Shown: piece after piece, positions 22,860-29,907 of the stretch
Position numbering within the stretch: the first letter of the stretch is position 1
Layout: every line of letters starts with the position of its first letter
Notes under the pieces: model-generated
The model's input: only the letters and a program-made list of their open reading frames with translations
What the model was told of the DNA's origin: nothing
Databases searched by the model: none
Translations under genes and position numbers: made by a program
DNA from: Acidobacteriota bacterium
GTDB lineage: Bacteria > Acidobacteriota > Blastocatellia > Pyrinomonadales > Pyrinomonadaceae
NCBI GenBank assembly: GCA_024640445.1
Contig: JAHEEZ010000008.1
Span: 1 to 29,907 of the forward strand
Length of the DNA stretch: 29,907 nucleotides
Direction of reading: 5' to 3'

Positions 22860-24044
22860 TTAATCTGCCAGCCTGATCCCGGTGAACTGCCAGCGAAGAT
22901 GAGGATGGAAGAAATTCCGGTAAGAAGTTCGGCTGTGGCCTTTCGATGTCGCGGCCGAGGCTCCCCGAAGCACTATCTGGTTTACCATGAACTTCCCGTT
23001 GTACTCGCCGACGGCGCCATCCGCGACCTTGAATCCCGGATAAGGGAGATACGCGGAGTTCGTCCACTCCCAACGTCTTCCCCATCCAAAATCTTCACAC
23101 GCCGCTTCCCACTCAAATTCCGTCGGAAGCCGTTTCGCCTTCCAGACAGCGAACGCCGATGCCTCGTAGAAGCTGATGTGGCATACAGGATCTTTTGGCC
23201 GGACCGCGCGTATTCCGCCCAACGTGAATTGATTCCATTCTCCGCTGCGATTATTCCAGTAGAGGGGAGCCGTAACGTCGTTTCCACGGACCCAGTCCCA
23301 GCCTTCGGAATGCCACAACCGAAAATCTCCGTATCCGCCGTCCTCTATGAACTCGATAAAATCGGCGTTGGTGACAAGGCCCCTTGCGATCGAAAAGTCG
23401 CCGAGAAACACCTTATGTCGTGTGAGTTCGTTGTCGAAGCAAAACCCGTCTCCTTCATAACCGATCTCGCGGATGCCTCCTTCGATCTCCGCGAAACCTC
23501 TCTCCTGAGGAGCTTCCTCTTCGACCAGGATGACATCATTCTTGTAAACAGGAGCCAGCGGATTCATCGAAAATGTGTACTTCAGGTCCGTCAGGAGAAG
23601 TTCCTGATGCTGCTGTTCGTGATTGATTCCCAGTTCGACAAGGTATTCCGCGTCCCTTGTCAGGCCGCGGCCGAATACCTCGTTCATCGCACTGTCGACG
23701 TGCGCCCTGTATTCAAAGATCTCTCCGACCGTCGGCCGCGACAGGTCTCCCCGTTTGTTCCGAACAGTTCGTTCACCGATCGAATTGTAATAGCTGTTAA
23801 AAAGGAACCGGTATGCGGGATCGAAGACCTTGTAGCCTTCAAGGAAGTTGGAAAGCACCATCTCTTCGAAAAACCACGTCGTGTGGGCGATGTTCCATCT
23901 GACGGGACTCACATCCTCGACAGGCTGCGGAACGTAGTCTTCGGTCTCAAGAGGATCGCAAAGCCTTTCGGTACAGGCTCGAACCTCCCGATACTTCTTA
24001 GCAAGTTCACTTGCCGTGGCCGTGGTGCTCTGTGTCGGCTGCAT
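22860..24044 (-). CDS. egtB: Ergothioneine sulfoxide synthase (hercynine oxygenase)
   Basis: The 394-residue protein has an N-terminal DinB-like four-helix domain and a C-terminal formylglycine-generating-enzyme-like domain. The three iron-binding histidines are visible: His54 in NIAHTTWFF, and His142 and His146 in NHEQQHQELLL. The FGE part shows RLPTEFEWEAAC and a C-terminal SYRNFFHPHLRWQFTGIRL. The enzyme uses iron and oxygen to join hercynine to a thiol as a sulfoxide. A Tyr85-Tyr86 pair in FNSYYNSIGER lies where, as I recall, the Chloracidobacterium type II enzyme has its two active-site tyrosines, so cysteine rather than gamma-glutamylcysteine may be the sulfur donor; the absence of egtA and egtC nearby agrees. 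It is the first gene of the egtB-egtD-birA unit. Confidence 0.94.
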   Translation of the reverse strand: MQPTQSTTATASELAKKYREVRACTERLCDPLETEDYVPQPVEDVSPVRWNIAHTTWFFEEMVLSNFLEGYKVFDPAYRFLFNSYYNSIGERTVRNKRGDLSRPTVGEIFEYRAHVDSAMNEVFGRGLTRDAEYLVELGINHEQQHQELLLTDLKYTFSMNPLAPVYKNDVILVEEEAPQERGFAEIEGGIREIGYEGDGFCFDNELTRHKVFLGDFSIARGLVTNADFIEFIEDGGYGDFRLWHSEGWDWVRGNDVTAPLYWNNRSGEWNQFTLGGIRAVRPKDPVCHISFYEASAFAVWKAKRLPTEFEWEAACEDFGWGRRWEWTNSAYLPYPGFKVADGAVGEYNGKFMVNQIVLRGASAATSKGHSRTSYRNFFHPHLRWQFTGIRLAD

Positions 24045-24126
24045 CAGTCAATTAAAACAAATGCCGCTGAAAAGAAAAAGTTATAGTTTTTGAGAGTGTT
24101 CGGGATCCTGGTCCCTTGAAAATGGT

Positions 24127-25017
24127 TTAGAGGCCAGGACCCAGCTTTGAAACTGCCTCTTTGCAGGTTTCAGAGAGAATGGTGTCGTCAGAAACAGCGC
24201 ACGAAGAAAGCTCAATTCTTGCCGCTTCATATCCTATCGCACCAAGGGCAAACGCCGCATTGCGCCTGACCTCTCCTCCTTCTTTTGGATTCGACAATAG
24301 CGCGGAGAGCGATTTCGCCGCCTGTCGAAACCCAGGATCGGATTCCGTAAGGTCTCCAGCGCCAATTGCGAGCGACGTCTTGAACTTTGATGGAAGGAAG
24401 CTCTCCGGGATCGAATCCGTCACGATTCCCGTTCGAACGGACTGGGCGATCCGACCGATCGCGCCGGCTGCCTCGCGCCTCAAAAAGGCCTTGCTGCTTC
24501 CCCTGTTCTTTGAAAAACTCCGTGTCAGCGCGGGTACTGCCGCGGGATCACCGATCAGCCCAAGCGCTGTCGCCGCCGCCGCGCGAACTTCCTGCTTTCT
24601 GTCCTTTTCGAAAACTCTCAGAAGCCCCTGTACAGCGCCCTTTGCCCGCGATCTGCCAAGCGCCAAAGCCGTTTCTTTCCTTACAAATGTTTGTTTGTCA
24701 TCCAGAAGCGGGACAAGTGAAGCGGCGGCCGTATCGGGCGAGAGATAGGCGCAGGTTGACGCGGCTTCCGCACGGACCGTCGGTGAAAGGTCTCCCAGCG
24801 CGTAGACGGCCGGTCTCGCCGCTTCGGCAGTGCCGATCACGCGAAGCTGATAGAGGGCTTCGCGCTTTTCTTCGACAGAACCGGATCGAAGTATCGACTC
24901 AGCGCTTTCTAACTGGGCGGAAGTCTGTCCGGCGCAAACTAACGCGGTCGACAAAAATAATGCGGCCAAAAAGGCCGCTGTCGCGGGACGATTTCTCAAT
25001 TGTCTTGTGGATTCCAT
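24127..25017 (-). CDS. Exported HEAT-repeat protein
   Basis: The 296-residue protein begins MESTRQLRNRPATAAFLAAL, a signal peptide ending near SALVCAGQ. It then consists of HEAT/PBS-lyase-type repeats: VEEKREALYQLRVIG, SPTVRAEAASTCAYL, TFVRKETALALGRSR, QEVRAAAATALGLIGDP, AFLRREAAGAIGRIA and GEVRRNAAFALGAIG. Such repeats are binding surfaces and carry no known catalysis; the partner is unknown. The start at 25017 is supported by the TGATG overlap with the stop codon of the gene upstream, which implies coupled translation. An upstream in-frame start at 25056 would lie inside that gene. There is no clear terminator between its stop and egtB (82 bases). Confidence 0.82.
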   Translation of the reverse strand: MESTRQLRNRPATAAFLAALFLSTALVCAGQTSAQLESAESILRSGSVEEKREALYQLRVIGTAEAARPAVYALGDLSPTVRAEAASTCAYLSPDTAAASLVPLLDDKQTFVRKETALALGRSRAKGAVQGLLRVFEKDRKQEVRAAAATALGLIGDPAAVPALTRSFSKNRGSSKAFLRREAAGAIGRIAQSVRTGIVTDSIPESFLPSKFKTSLAIGAGDLTESDPGFRQAAKSLSALLSNPKEGGEVRRNAAFALGAIGYEAARIELSSCAVSDDTILSETCKEAVSKLGPGL

Positions 25018-25250
25018 CAGATATCCCGGATCGCATTTCTGCGGATCGTTTCCCATTCGAAGACCTGCCGTGCCCGCCTGTTCTCACGCGAATCGGACAG
25101 CGAGAGGATCAATTCATCACTCGAAAGATCCGTCGTCTTTCTTCTATTGCTTAAGCTAAGAGTATCCGGGAGTTTTGCAGCAGGAAACGAGTCGTGAAGA
25201 AAAATATCAGTATTTATTGAAGGGAATTTGTCGTTCGTCTTGTTCGCCAT
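25017..25250 (-). CDS. Small hypothetical protein coupled to the HEAT gene
   Basis: The 77-residue protein starts MANKTNDKFPSINTDIF from ATG 25250, with AGGTGG just upstream; a TTG at 25310 could extend it by 20 residues. It is polar, lacks a signal peptide or membrane helix, and ends in an Arg-rich, possibly helical stretch (SDSRENRRARQVFEWETIRR). Its TGA shares a base with the HEAT gene ATG (TGATG), which is the best evidence that it is real and translated. I do not recognise the family. A cytoplasmic small protein coupled to an exported HEAT protein is an odd pairing. Confidence 0.55.
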   Translation of the reverse strand: MANKTNDKFPSINTDIFLHDSFPAAKLPDTLSLSNRRKTTDLSSDELILSLSDSRENRRARQVFEWETIRRNAIRDI

Positions 25251-25440
25251 CTTAGCCACCTCTCGAGATCCGAAGACGGCTAAATTCTGACGATCCGCGT
25301 CAGGTCCCAACCGCCGGGATTCCTTTTCGTTGTTGAAGGTACTTTCCGATACTCATTTGCTCCTGAAATGTCTTTTAGGGCATCTGCAAGCATAGCATAG
25401 CATTTATGGGAGCGAAAACATTTCTTCCCATTCGCAGCGG

Positions 25441-25470
25441 TTGGACAAAAAGATGGCGTGAGACTAGAAT
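25441..25470 (+). promoter_or_regulatory. Putative sigma-70 promoter for leuS leader
   Basis: TTGGAC (25441-25446), an 18-base spacer and TAGAAT (25465-25470). Transcription would start near 25477 and give a leader of about 210 bases before leuS, containing the hairpin at 25511-25547. The -10 is strong, the -35 moderate. Confidence 0.5.
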
Positions 25471-25510
25471 CCCGCTATGTGGTTTTTCCCGAACAAACTC
25501 CTCCTTAAGT

Positions 25511-25547
25511 AGCCACTCGCTGAGGAAATCTCATCGGCGGAGTGGCT
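25511..25547 (+). promoter_or_regulatory. Strong hairpin in the leuS leader
   Basis: AGCCACTC (25511-25518) pairs perfectly with GAGTGGCT (25540-25547). Inside, TGAG (25521-25524) pairs with CTCA (25530-25533) around a GAAAT loop. Only three T follow, so it is not a classic terminator. The preceding 25500-25507 is CCTCCTTA. I see no T-box specifier/antiterminator pair, so a regulatory class cannot be assigned; a small RNA or a leader structure are both possible. Confidence 0.45.
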
Positions 25548-25686
25548 TTACTCGCACACCCCAATAAACAGATCAAGGTTTTCAAGGACGCGCACTCCGA
25601 AAAGGGGGCCGGGGCGGCGCCTTAGAACGTACATAGGCACCCAAGGGGAACTATGCGGACGGCAATAGCAAGATCAGGCGGCGAAA

Positions 25687-28344
25687 ATGGATCAAAAATA
25701 TTTTCCAAAGAAGGTAGAAACGAAGTGGCAGAAGAAGTGGGCCGAACTCGGCACGTTCGAGGCAAACGCGGATCCGAACAGGCAGAAATTCTATTGTCTG
25801 GAGATGCTCCCGTATCCTTCCGGCAGGCTTCATATGGGTCACGTCCGCAATTATTCGATCGGAGACGCGCTTGCGTGGTACAAGCGGCTGCACGGATTCA
25901 ACGTGATCCATCCGATCGGCTGGGATTCATTTGGTCAGCCGGCTGAACAGGCGGCGATAAAGCAGGGTGTCAATCCAAGGGAATGGACGGAGGACAACAT
26001 TTCCCAAATGCGGGCGCAGCTTAAGACGCTTGGCATAGGGTACGACTGGTCAAGAGAGATCGCCGCACACAGGCCGGAGTATTACAAATTCGACCAGTGG
26101 TTCTTCCTGAAAATGCTGGAGAAAGGGCTGGCATACAGGAAGGAATCGGAGGTCAACTGGTGCCCGAAATGCGAGACGACCTTGTCGAACGAACAGGCCT
26201 CGGGCGGTGTTTGCTGGCGATGCGGGACTCCGGTCGAGAAGCGTTCCCGGCCGCAGTGGTTCGTTAAGATAACGGCTTACGCCGACGAACTCCTGGAGGG
26301 AATGGAAGAGATCTCTGACGGCTGGCCTGAAAAGGTCCTGACGATGCAGAAGAACTGGATCGGCAGAAGCAAGGGAGCGTTTGTGAACTTCCGCATCGAG
26401 GGAGGATCTTCAGAAGTGCCGTCTGTCCGGGTCTTCACGACACGGATCGACACTATCTACGGTGTTAACGCCATCGTTGTTGCCGCCGGGCATCCGTTAG
26501 TCGATGCCAATATCGATTCGTTCAGCGAAGAGGTTCGCTTGTCGGTCGAAGAAATACTTACAGAGCAGGCGGCACCGACCGATTACGAGGCCGAGACGGA
26601 AAAAAAGGGCGTGGACACCGGTCTCGAGGCGATAAATCCTTTTAGCGGCGAGCGGATCCCCGTCTGGATAGGCAACTACGTGATGATGTCCTACGGAACC
26701 GGAGCGGTGATGAGCGTACCCGCTCACGACGAAAGGGATTTTGAATTTGCGAAAAAATACGGGCTGCCGATCCGCCAGGTCATAAGCGAACCGCATCTGG
26801 TTCACGAACACAACACCATGCAGGCGCTGGCTTTAGAGGATGCGTTCACCGAAAAGGGCATTCTGGTTCACTCGGATGACTGGACTGGGAAGCCCAGTGC
26901 CGACGCTATCGAATCGATGACCGCGTTTGCCGAAAACAAGAGGTTTGGTGAGGGGGCCGTCACCTACCGTTTGAGGGACTGGGGGATCTCGCGCCAGCGT
27001 TTCTGGGGTTCACCGATCCCGATCATATATTGTCCGGATTGCGGGACCGTGCCGGTTCCGATCGATGAACTTCCGGTTGAGCTGCCCGAATCCGCTCCGT
27101 TTACGGGTGTCGGTGAATCCCCGTTGGCCAAAGTGGAGAGCTTTGTCAACGTCGAGTGCCCTGAATGCGGGGGGGCGGCGGAACGCGAAACGGACACAAT
27201 GGACACGTTCGTAGATTCCACCTGGTATTACTTCAGATACTGCGATCCGCACAATGAGGATTTGCCATTCGAGCCCTCTGAAGCCGCCTACTGGATGCCG
27301 GTCGACCTGTACATAGGTGGCATCGACCACGCGGTTATGCACCTGCTCTATACTCGTTTCTGGACCAAGATGATGCGGGACATAGGACTCGTTGACTTCG
27401 GGGAACCGGCGAAGAGTCTTTTGACGCAAGGGATGGTCGTCGGCGAATCGTTCTACAGCAAGACCAAAGAAAGTTATGTGTTCCCTGAAGACGTCGAGAT
27501 CCAAAGAGATTCCGCCGGAAGAGTGACAGGAGCCGTCTTGAGATCGGACGTGACACCGGTGCGGGTTGCCGTCGAAAAGATGAGCAAATCCAAGCATAAC
27601 GGTGTGGACCCGGATGACATGATCTCCATTTACGGCGCCGATGCGGTGAGGGTGTTTGTTCTATTTGCCGCTCCCGCGGAGAACGAACTGGTCTGGCAGG
27701 AAACTGGCATCGAGGGTGCCGTTCGATTCCTTCAGCGGGTCTGGCGGTTTGTCCTAAGATGGCAGGAAGCGATCGAATCCGCATCCGCATCCGCGGATGA
27801 CTTGGCCGCAGCCGGAACCGAAGCGCCAAAGAACTCGCAAGACCTCCGTCGGAAGACCCACCAGACGATCATTCGCGTACGGGAGAACTTCGAAAGCGGG
27901 CAGTTCAACACTCCCGTGGCGGCGTTAATGGAACTGCTGAACTCCATGCACGACCTTGCGGGCGAGCCGGAGGCCGCAAAGGCGGTTGAGGCGGCGGCAG
28001 TAAAAGAAGCCATTGAGAGCTTGATCCTGATGCTCGCTCCCTATGCGCCACATTTCTGTGAAGAGGTCTGGGAGGCGGTATCAGGCAACGGCCAGGGCAT
28101 CGTCGCGTCGGGCGGACGGTTTCCCGAAGCCGACACGGATCTCGCGAAAGACGATGAGGTCGAGATCGCGGTTCAGGTCAATGGCAAACTTCGTTCTCGC
28201 GTTTACGCATCGCCCGAAGCGGCGAACGCGGAACTGGAGTCACTCGCTCTCGCCGACGAGAAAGTGAGCGAGTACACGGAAGGTAAGACAGTCGTCAAGG
28301 TGATAGTGGTGCCGGGCAGGCTGGTGAACGTCGTGGTCAGATAG
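25687..28344 (+). CDS. leuS: Leucyl-tRNA synthetase
   Basis: The 885-residue class I synthetase shows all landmarks: YPSGRLHMGHVRN with the HIGH motif as HMGH (49-52), WCPKC and CWRCG cysteines of the zinc-binding insertion near 158-180, the CP1 editing domain with FTTRIDTIYG (about 250) and YGTGAVMSVPAHDERDFEFA (the editing Asp), YIGGIDHAVMHLLYTRFW, and KMSKS (631-635). The C-terminal part holds the anticodon-binding helices and a small terminal domain. It charges tRNA-Leu in the cytoplasm and hydrolyses mischarged products. AGGCGG lies just before the ATG. It is alone in its unit, with a long leader that may carry regulation. The length is normal for the bacterial form. Confidence 0.98.
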   Translation: MDQKYFPKKVETKWQKKWAELGTFEANADPNRQKFYCLEMLPYPSGRLHMGHVRNYSIGDALAWYKRLHGFNVIHPIGWDSFGQPAEQAAIKQGVNPREWTEDNISQMRAQLKTLGIGYDWSREIAAHRPEYYKFDQWFFLKMLEKGLAYRKESEVNWCPKCETTLSNEQASGGVCWRCGTPVEKRSRPQWFVKITAYADELLEGMEEISDGWPEKVLTMQKNWIGRSKGAFVNFRIEGGSSEVPSVRVFTTRIDTIYGVNAIVVAAGHPLVDANIDSFSEEVRLSVEEILTEQAAPTDYEAETEKKGVDTGLEAINPFSGERIPVWIGNYVMMSYGTGAVMSVPAHDERDFEFAKKYGLPIRQVISEPHLVHEHNTMQALALEDAFTEKGILVHSDDWTGKPSADAIESMTAFAENKRFGEGAVTYRLRDWGISRQRFWGSPIPIIYCPDCGTVPVPIDELPVELPESAPFTGVGESPLAKVESFVNVECPECGGAAERETDTMDTFVDSTWYYFRYCDPHNEDLPFEPSEAAYWMPVDLYIGGIDHAVMHLLYTRFWTKMMRDIGLVDFGEPAKSLLTQGMVVGESFYSKTKESYVFPEDVEIQRDSAGRVTGAVLRSDVTPVRVAVEKMSKSKHNGVDPDDMISIYGADAVRVFVLFAAPAENELVWQETGIEGAVRFLQRVWRFVLRWQEAIESASASADDLAAAGTEAPKNSQDLRRKTHQTIIRVRENFESGQFNTPVAALMELLNSMHDLAGEPEAAKAVEAAAVKEAIESLILMLAPYAPHFCEEVWEAVSGNGQGIVASGGRFPEADTDLAKDDEVEIAVQVNGKLRSRVYASPEAANAELESLALADEKVSEYTEGKTVVKVIVVPGRLVNVVVR

Positions 28345-28552
28345 CGATCGGTCCGCCGAAGCACTTGCGGGAGGGATGAAATTGCGTTTCCCGCGGATTA
28401 GTTTTAGGCCCGAAACCCTTTCTTATGCTATTCTTTGAGGCTTGATTAGCACTTGGAAACCATTTAGAATTGCGAGGTGCTCGCGAAGCACTTGATTTAC
28501 AACCACTGCTCGTTGCTTTTAATCAGAGAACATTCACGGATCAGCTGCACGA

Positions 28553-28568
28553 TATTCAGTTCTGAATA
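28553..28568. promoter_or_regulatory. Palindrome just before the kinase start
   Basis: TATTCAGTTCTGAATA is a perfect 7-base inverted repeat around a 2-base centre, ending 3 bases before the kinase ATG. It covers the place where a Shine-Dalgarno would be and none is visible. It could be an operator or a start-site structure. The rest of 28345-28571 shows three copies of the word agcactt (28357, 28450 and 28489 approximately) but no gene. Confidence 0.4.
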
Positions 28569-28571
28569 ACG

Positions 28572-29907
28572 ATGAGAGAGTGTCAACACTGCAAGTCCTG
28601 CTATGCGGATGACGTCGAAACCTGTCCAACTGACGGGATGCCGACGGTCCACACGATAAGCGGCGAACCCGTCCTTGAAGGCAAGTACCATTTGGAAAGC
28701 CGGATCGGTCAGGGCGGGATGGGCGTTGTTTACAAAGCAAGGCACGCATACCTGAAGACCCTTCACGCTATCAAGGTCATCCTGCCAGATCTGGTCGGCA
28801 ACGATCCCGAGCTGGTAAAACGATTCCGCCAGGAGGCTCTCGCTGCCGCGGCGATCAGACATCAGAATGTTGTTCAGGTTACTGACTACGGGGTAGCGCA
28901 GGGCACAATGCCGTTCCTTGTGATGGAGTTCGTGGAAGGTGAATCGCTGCACGACCTCCTTGCTCGCGAAGTCAAACTCTCCCCGGAAAGGGCTTACGAT
29001 CTGACCGCGGCGATCTGCGCCGGAATCGGAGCGGCTCACAGCCAGGGCATCGTGCACAGAGATCTCAAGCCGCTCAATATAATGCTCCTCAAGGACAAGC
29101 CGAAGCCGACCGACTCGGTAAAGATCCTTGACTTCGGCCTTGCCAAGATCAAATCCGGTGAGCTTCTCGGTTCATTTATCCAGGCGCAGACTACGGGACT
29201 TATGGGGTCCCCGTATTATATGGCACCGGAACAGTGGTCGGATGACGATCTCGACGCGCGTTCGGACATTTACTCGATTGGCGTAATGCTTTACCAGATG
29301 CTGGCAGGGGATGTTCCGTTCAAGGGCTCGTCGATCCCAGCCATAATGAAGAAGCATCTGACGGATCCGCCTCCCTCGTTCGCCGAACGCGGAGTGCAGA
29401 TCCCTCCGGCAGTTGAGCGAGCCGTGATCCACACTCTGCAAAAGGACAGAAAGAACCGAACTGCGAGCGTGGAAGATCTGATCGAAGAATTTGGAGCTGC
29501 CCTCGGAATCTCCGCACCCGGAGTTCATTCGCTCGGGCATCAGACAGGACATTCCCTTCCCGTGGCACCGCTTCGGATACTAACTAATCCGCCGCGCTCA
29601 AAAGTGTTCCTGAACGAACGTGAAGCAGGTGTGAGCCAGCAGGACGGTTGGTTGCTTCTTGAAGGGATTCAGTCTGGAAATCACCACATCAAAGTACAGC
29701 ACGAGGGGTTCAGGGTTTGGGAAAGTGATGTCTTCTGCGACGGAAAGCCGGTTGAGGTAGTCGCGAGACTCGACAAGCAGGCCGGCGCGACAGAGGCAAT
29801 ACCTCAGCCGTCCGACAAAACGATGGTGTTCGGCCAGGATACTTTGGGCGGAGACGAGGAGGGATCGGCGGACCAGGCCCAGATTTCCCAGAAAGTTCCC
29901 CAGGAAA
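28572..29907 (+). CDS. Ser/Thr protein kinase with N-terminal zinc ribbon and C-terminal PEGA domain (cut by window edge)
   Basis: The frame is open from ATG 28572 to the window end, 445 codons. Residues 4-18 form a cysteine cluster (Cys4, Cys7, Cys10, Cys18, then Pro), a likely small zinc ribbon. The Hanks-type kinase domain spans about 40-310: GQGGMGVVY (46-54), catalytic Lys68 in HAIK, HRDLKPLN (162-169, Asp164), DFG (187-189), and APEQ (218-221). After a linker, LRILTNPPRSKVFLNER (334-350) to about 400 is a PEGA-type beta domain, usually a surface-adhesion or carbohydrate-layer module. No membrane helix is seen before the cut, but one may follow, and the PEGA domain's side of the membrane cannot be decided. 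Such kinases are abundant in Acidobacteriota and act in signalling; the target is unknown. Confidence 0.93.
   Translation, partial: MRECQHCKSCYADDVETCPTDGMPTVHTISGEPVLEGKYHLESRIGQGGMGVVYKARHAYLKTLHAIKVILPDLVGNDPELVKRFRQEALAAAAIRHQNVVQVTDYGVAQGTMPFLVMEFVEGESLHDLLAREVKLSPERAYDLTAAICAGIGAAHSQGIVHRDLKPLNIMLLKDKPKPTDSVKILDFGLAKIKSGELLGSFIQAQTTGLMGSPYYMAPEQWSDDDLDARSDIYSIGVMLYQMLAGDVPFKGSSIPAIMKKHLTDPPPSFAERGVQIPPAVERAVIHTLQKDRKNRTASVEDLIEEFGAALGISAPGVHSLGHQTGHSLPVAPLRILTNPPRSKVFLNEREAGVSQQDGWLLLEGIQSGNHHIKVQHEGFRVWESDVFCDGKPVEVVARLDKQAGATEAIPQPSDKTMVFGQDTLGGDEEGSADQAQISQKVPQE

Larger units (their letters stand above)
25251..25686. other. 436-base divergent control region between the small-protein/HEAT genes and leuS
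   Basis: No full-length gene is seen here. Towards the minus-strand genes there is an 18-codon reading frame (25300-25356) with AGGAG 3 bases before its ATG, and a gcatagcatagcat direct repeat at about 25389-25402. Towards leuS there are a sigma-70-like promoter (25441-25470), an 8-base stretch equal to the 16S anti-Shine-Dalgarno core (25500-25507), a strong hairpin (25511-25547), and a G-rich tract (25604-25619). Confidence 0.6.

Noticed and set aside
22857..24086. A 409-codon open frame on the plus strand opposite egtB
   Set aside because: It is a mirror of egtB's codon bias. The protein has no recognisable domain, while the minus frame has intact EgtB motifs.
24962..24978. Perfect GCGGCC-AAAAA-GGCCGC hairpin
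   Set aside because: It lies within the signal-peptide codons of the HEAT gene and is explained by Ala-rich codons; no T-run follows on the minus strand.
25480..25560. T-box riboswitch before leuS
   Set aside because: No specifier loop, no TGGN-type antiterminator bulge and no terminator were found; only a hairpin can be supported.

Overview
The window reads as chromosomal DNA of a free-living, Gram-negative-like bacterium, most probably an Acidobacteriota of the Blastocatellia/Pyrinomonadaceae type. This assignment is inference from gene content: an ElbD-like lipid megasynthase, an EgtB with a Tyr-Tyr pair like the Chloracidobacterium enzyme, type III pantothenate kinase, a zinc-ribbon/PEGA Ser/Thr kinase, many secreted hydrolases, and the short-word intergenic repeats common in such genomes. 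There are no rRNA, tRNA, CRISPR, phage or classical IS features.

Layout. 1-932 (minus): the 5' end of coaD and a TatT-like TPR lipoprotein. 1075-7875 (plus): a three-gene set of HAD-IB phosphatase-like protein, LarA-domain protein and a 1473-residue reductase/AMP-ligase/ACP/PlsC fusion, probably making ether- or alkyl-type lipids. It is preceded by a promoter containing a dyad. 8012-9442: a secreted GH47 alpha-mannosidase-like enzyme. 9471-10055: a GxxExxY (PD-(D/E)xK-like) gene enclosed by long imperfect inverted repeats, the best candidate here for an unusual small mobile or parasitic cassette. 10068-11096: an extended SDR epimerase/reductase.

11369-18436 (minus): a run of exported hydrolases (Tat amidase, M19 dipeptidase, S9 peptidase, class-A-beta-lactamase-like serine hydrolase) plus a heptad-repeat coiled-coil protein, several closed by clear intrinsic terminators. 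18528-19823 (plus): an APC amino-acid permease with a good sigma-70 promoter. Peptide breakdown and amino-acid uptake are thus neighbours.

19860-24044 (minus): egtB-egtD-birA in a tight operon, then an acidic small protein and coaX: ergothioneine synthesis, biotin ligation and the first step of CoA synthesis. 24127-25250 (minus): a HEAT-repeat exported protein translationally coupled to a 77-residue protein of unknown function. 25251-25686: divergent leader region with a promoter and a strong hairpin. 25687-28344 (plus): leuS. 28572-end (plus): a Ser/Thr kinase cut by the window edge.

A theme runs through the intergenic DNA: several unrelated families of short, near-tandem words (aggat-type, cgcagag-type, gtgaat-type, tgatccc-type). 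Some include the stop codons or start codons of flanking genes.
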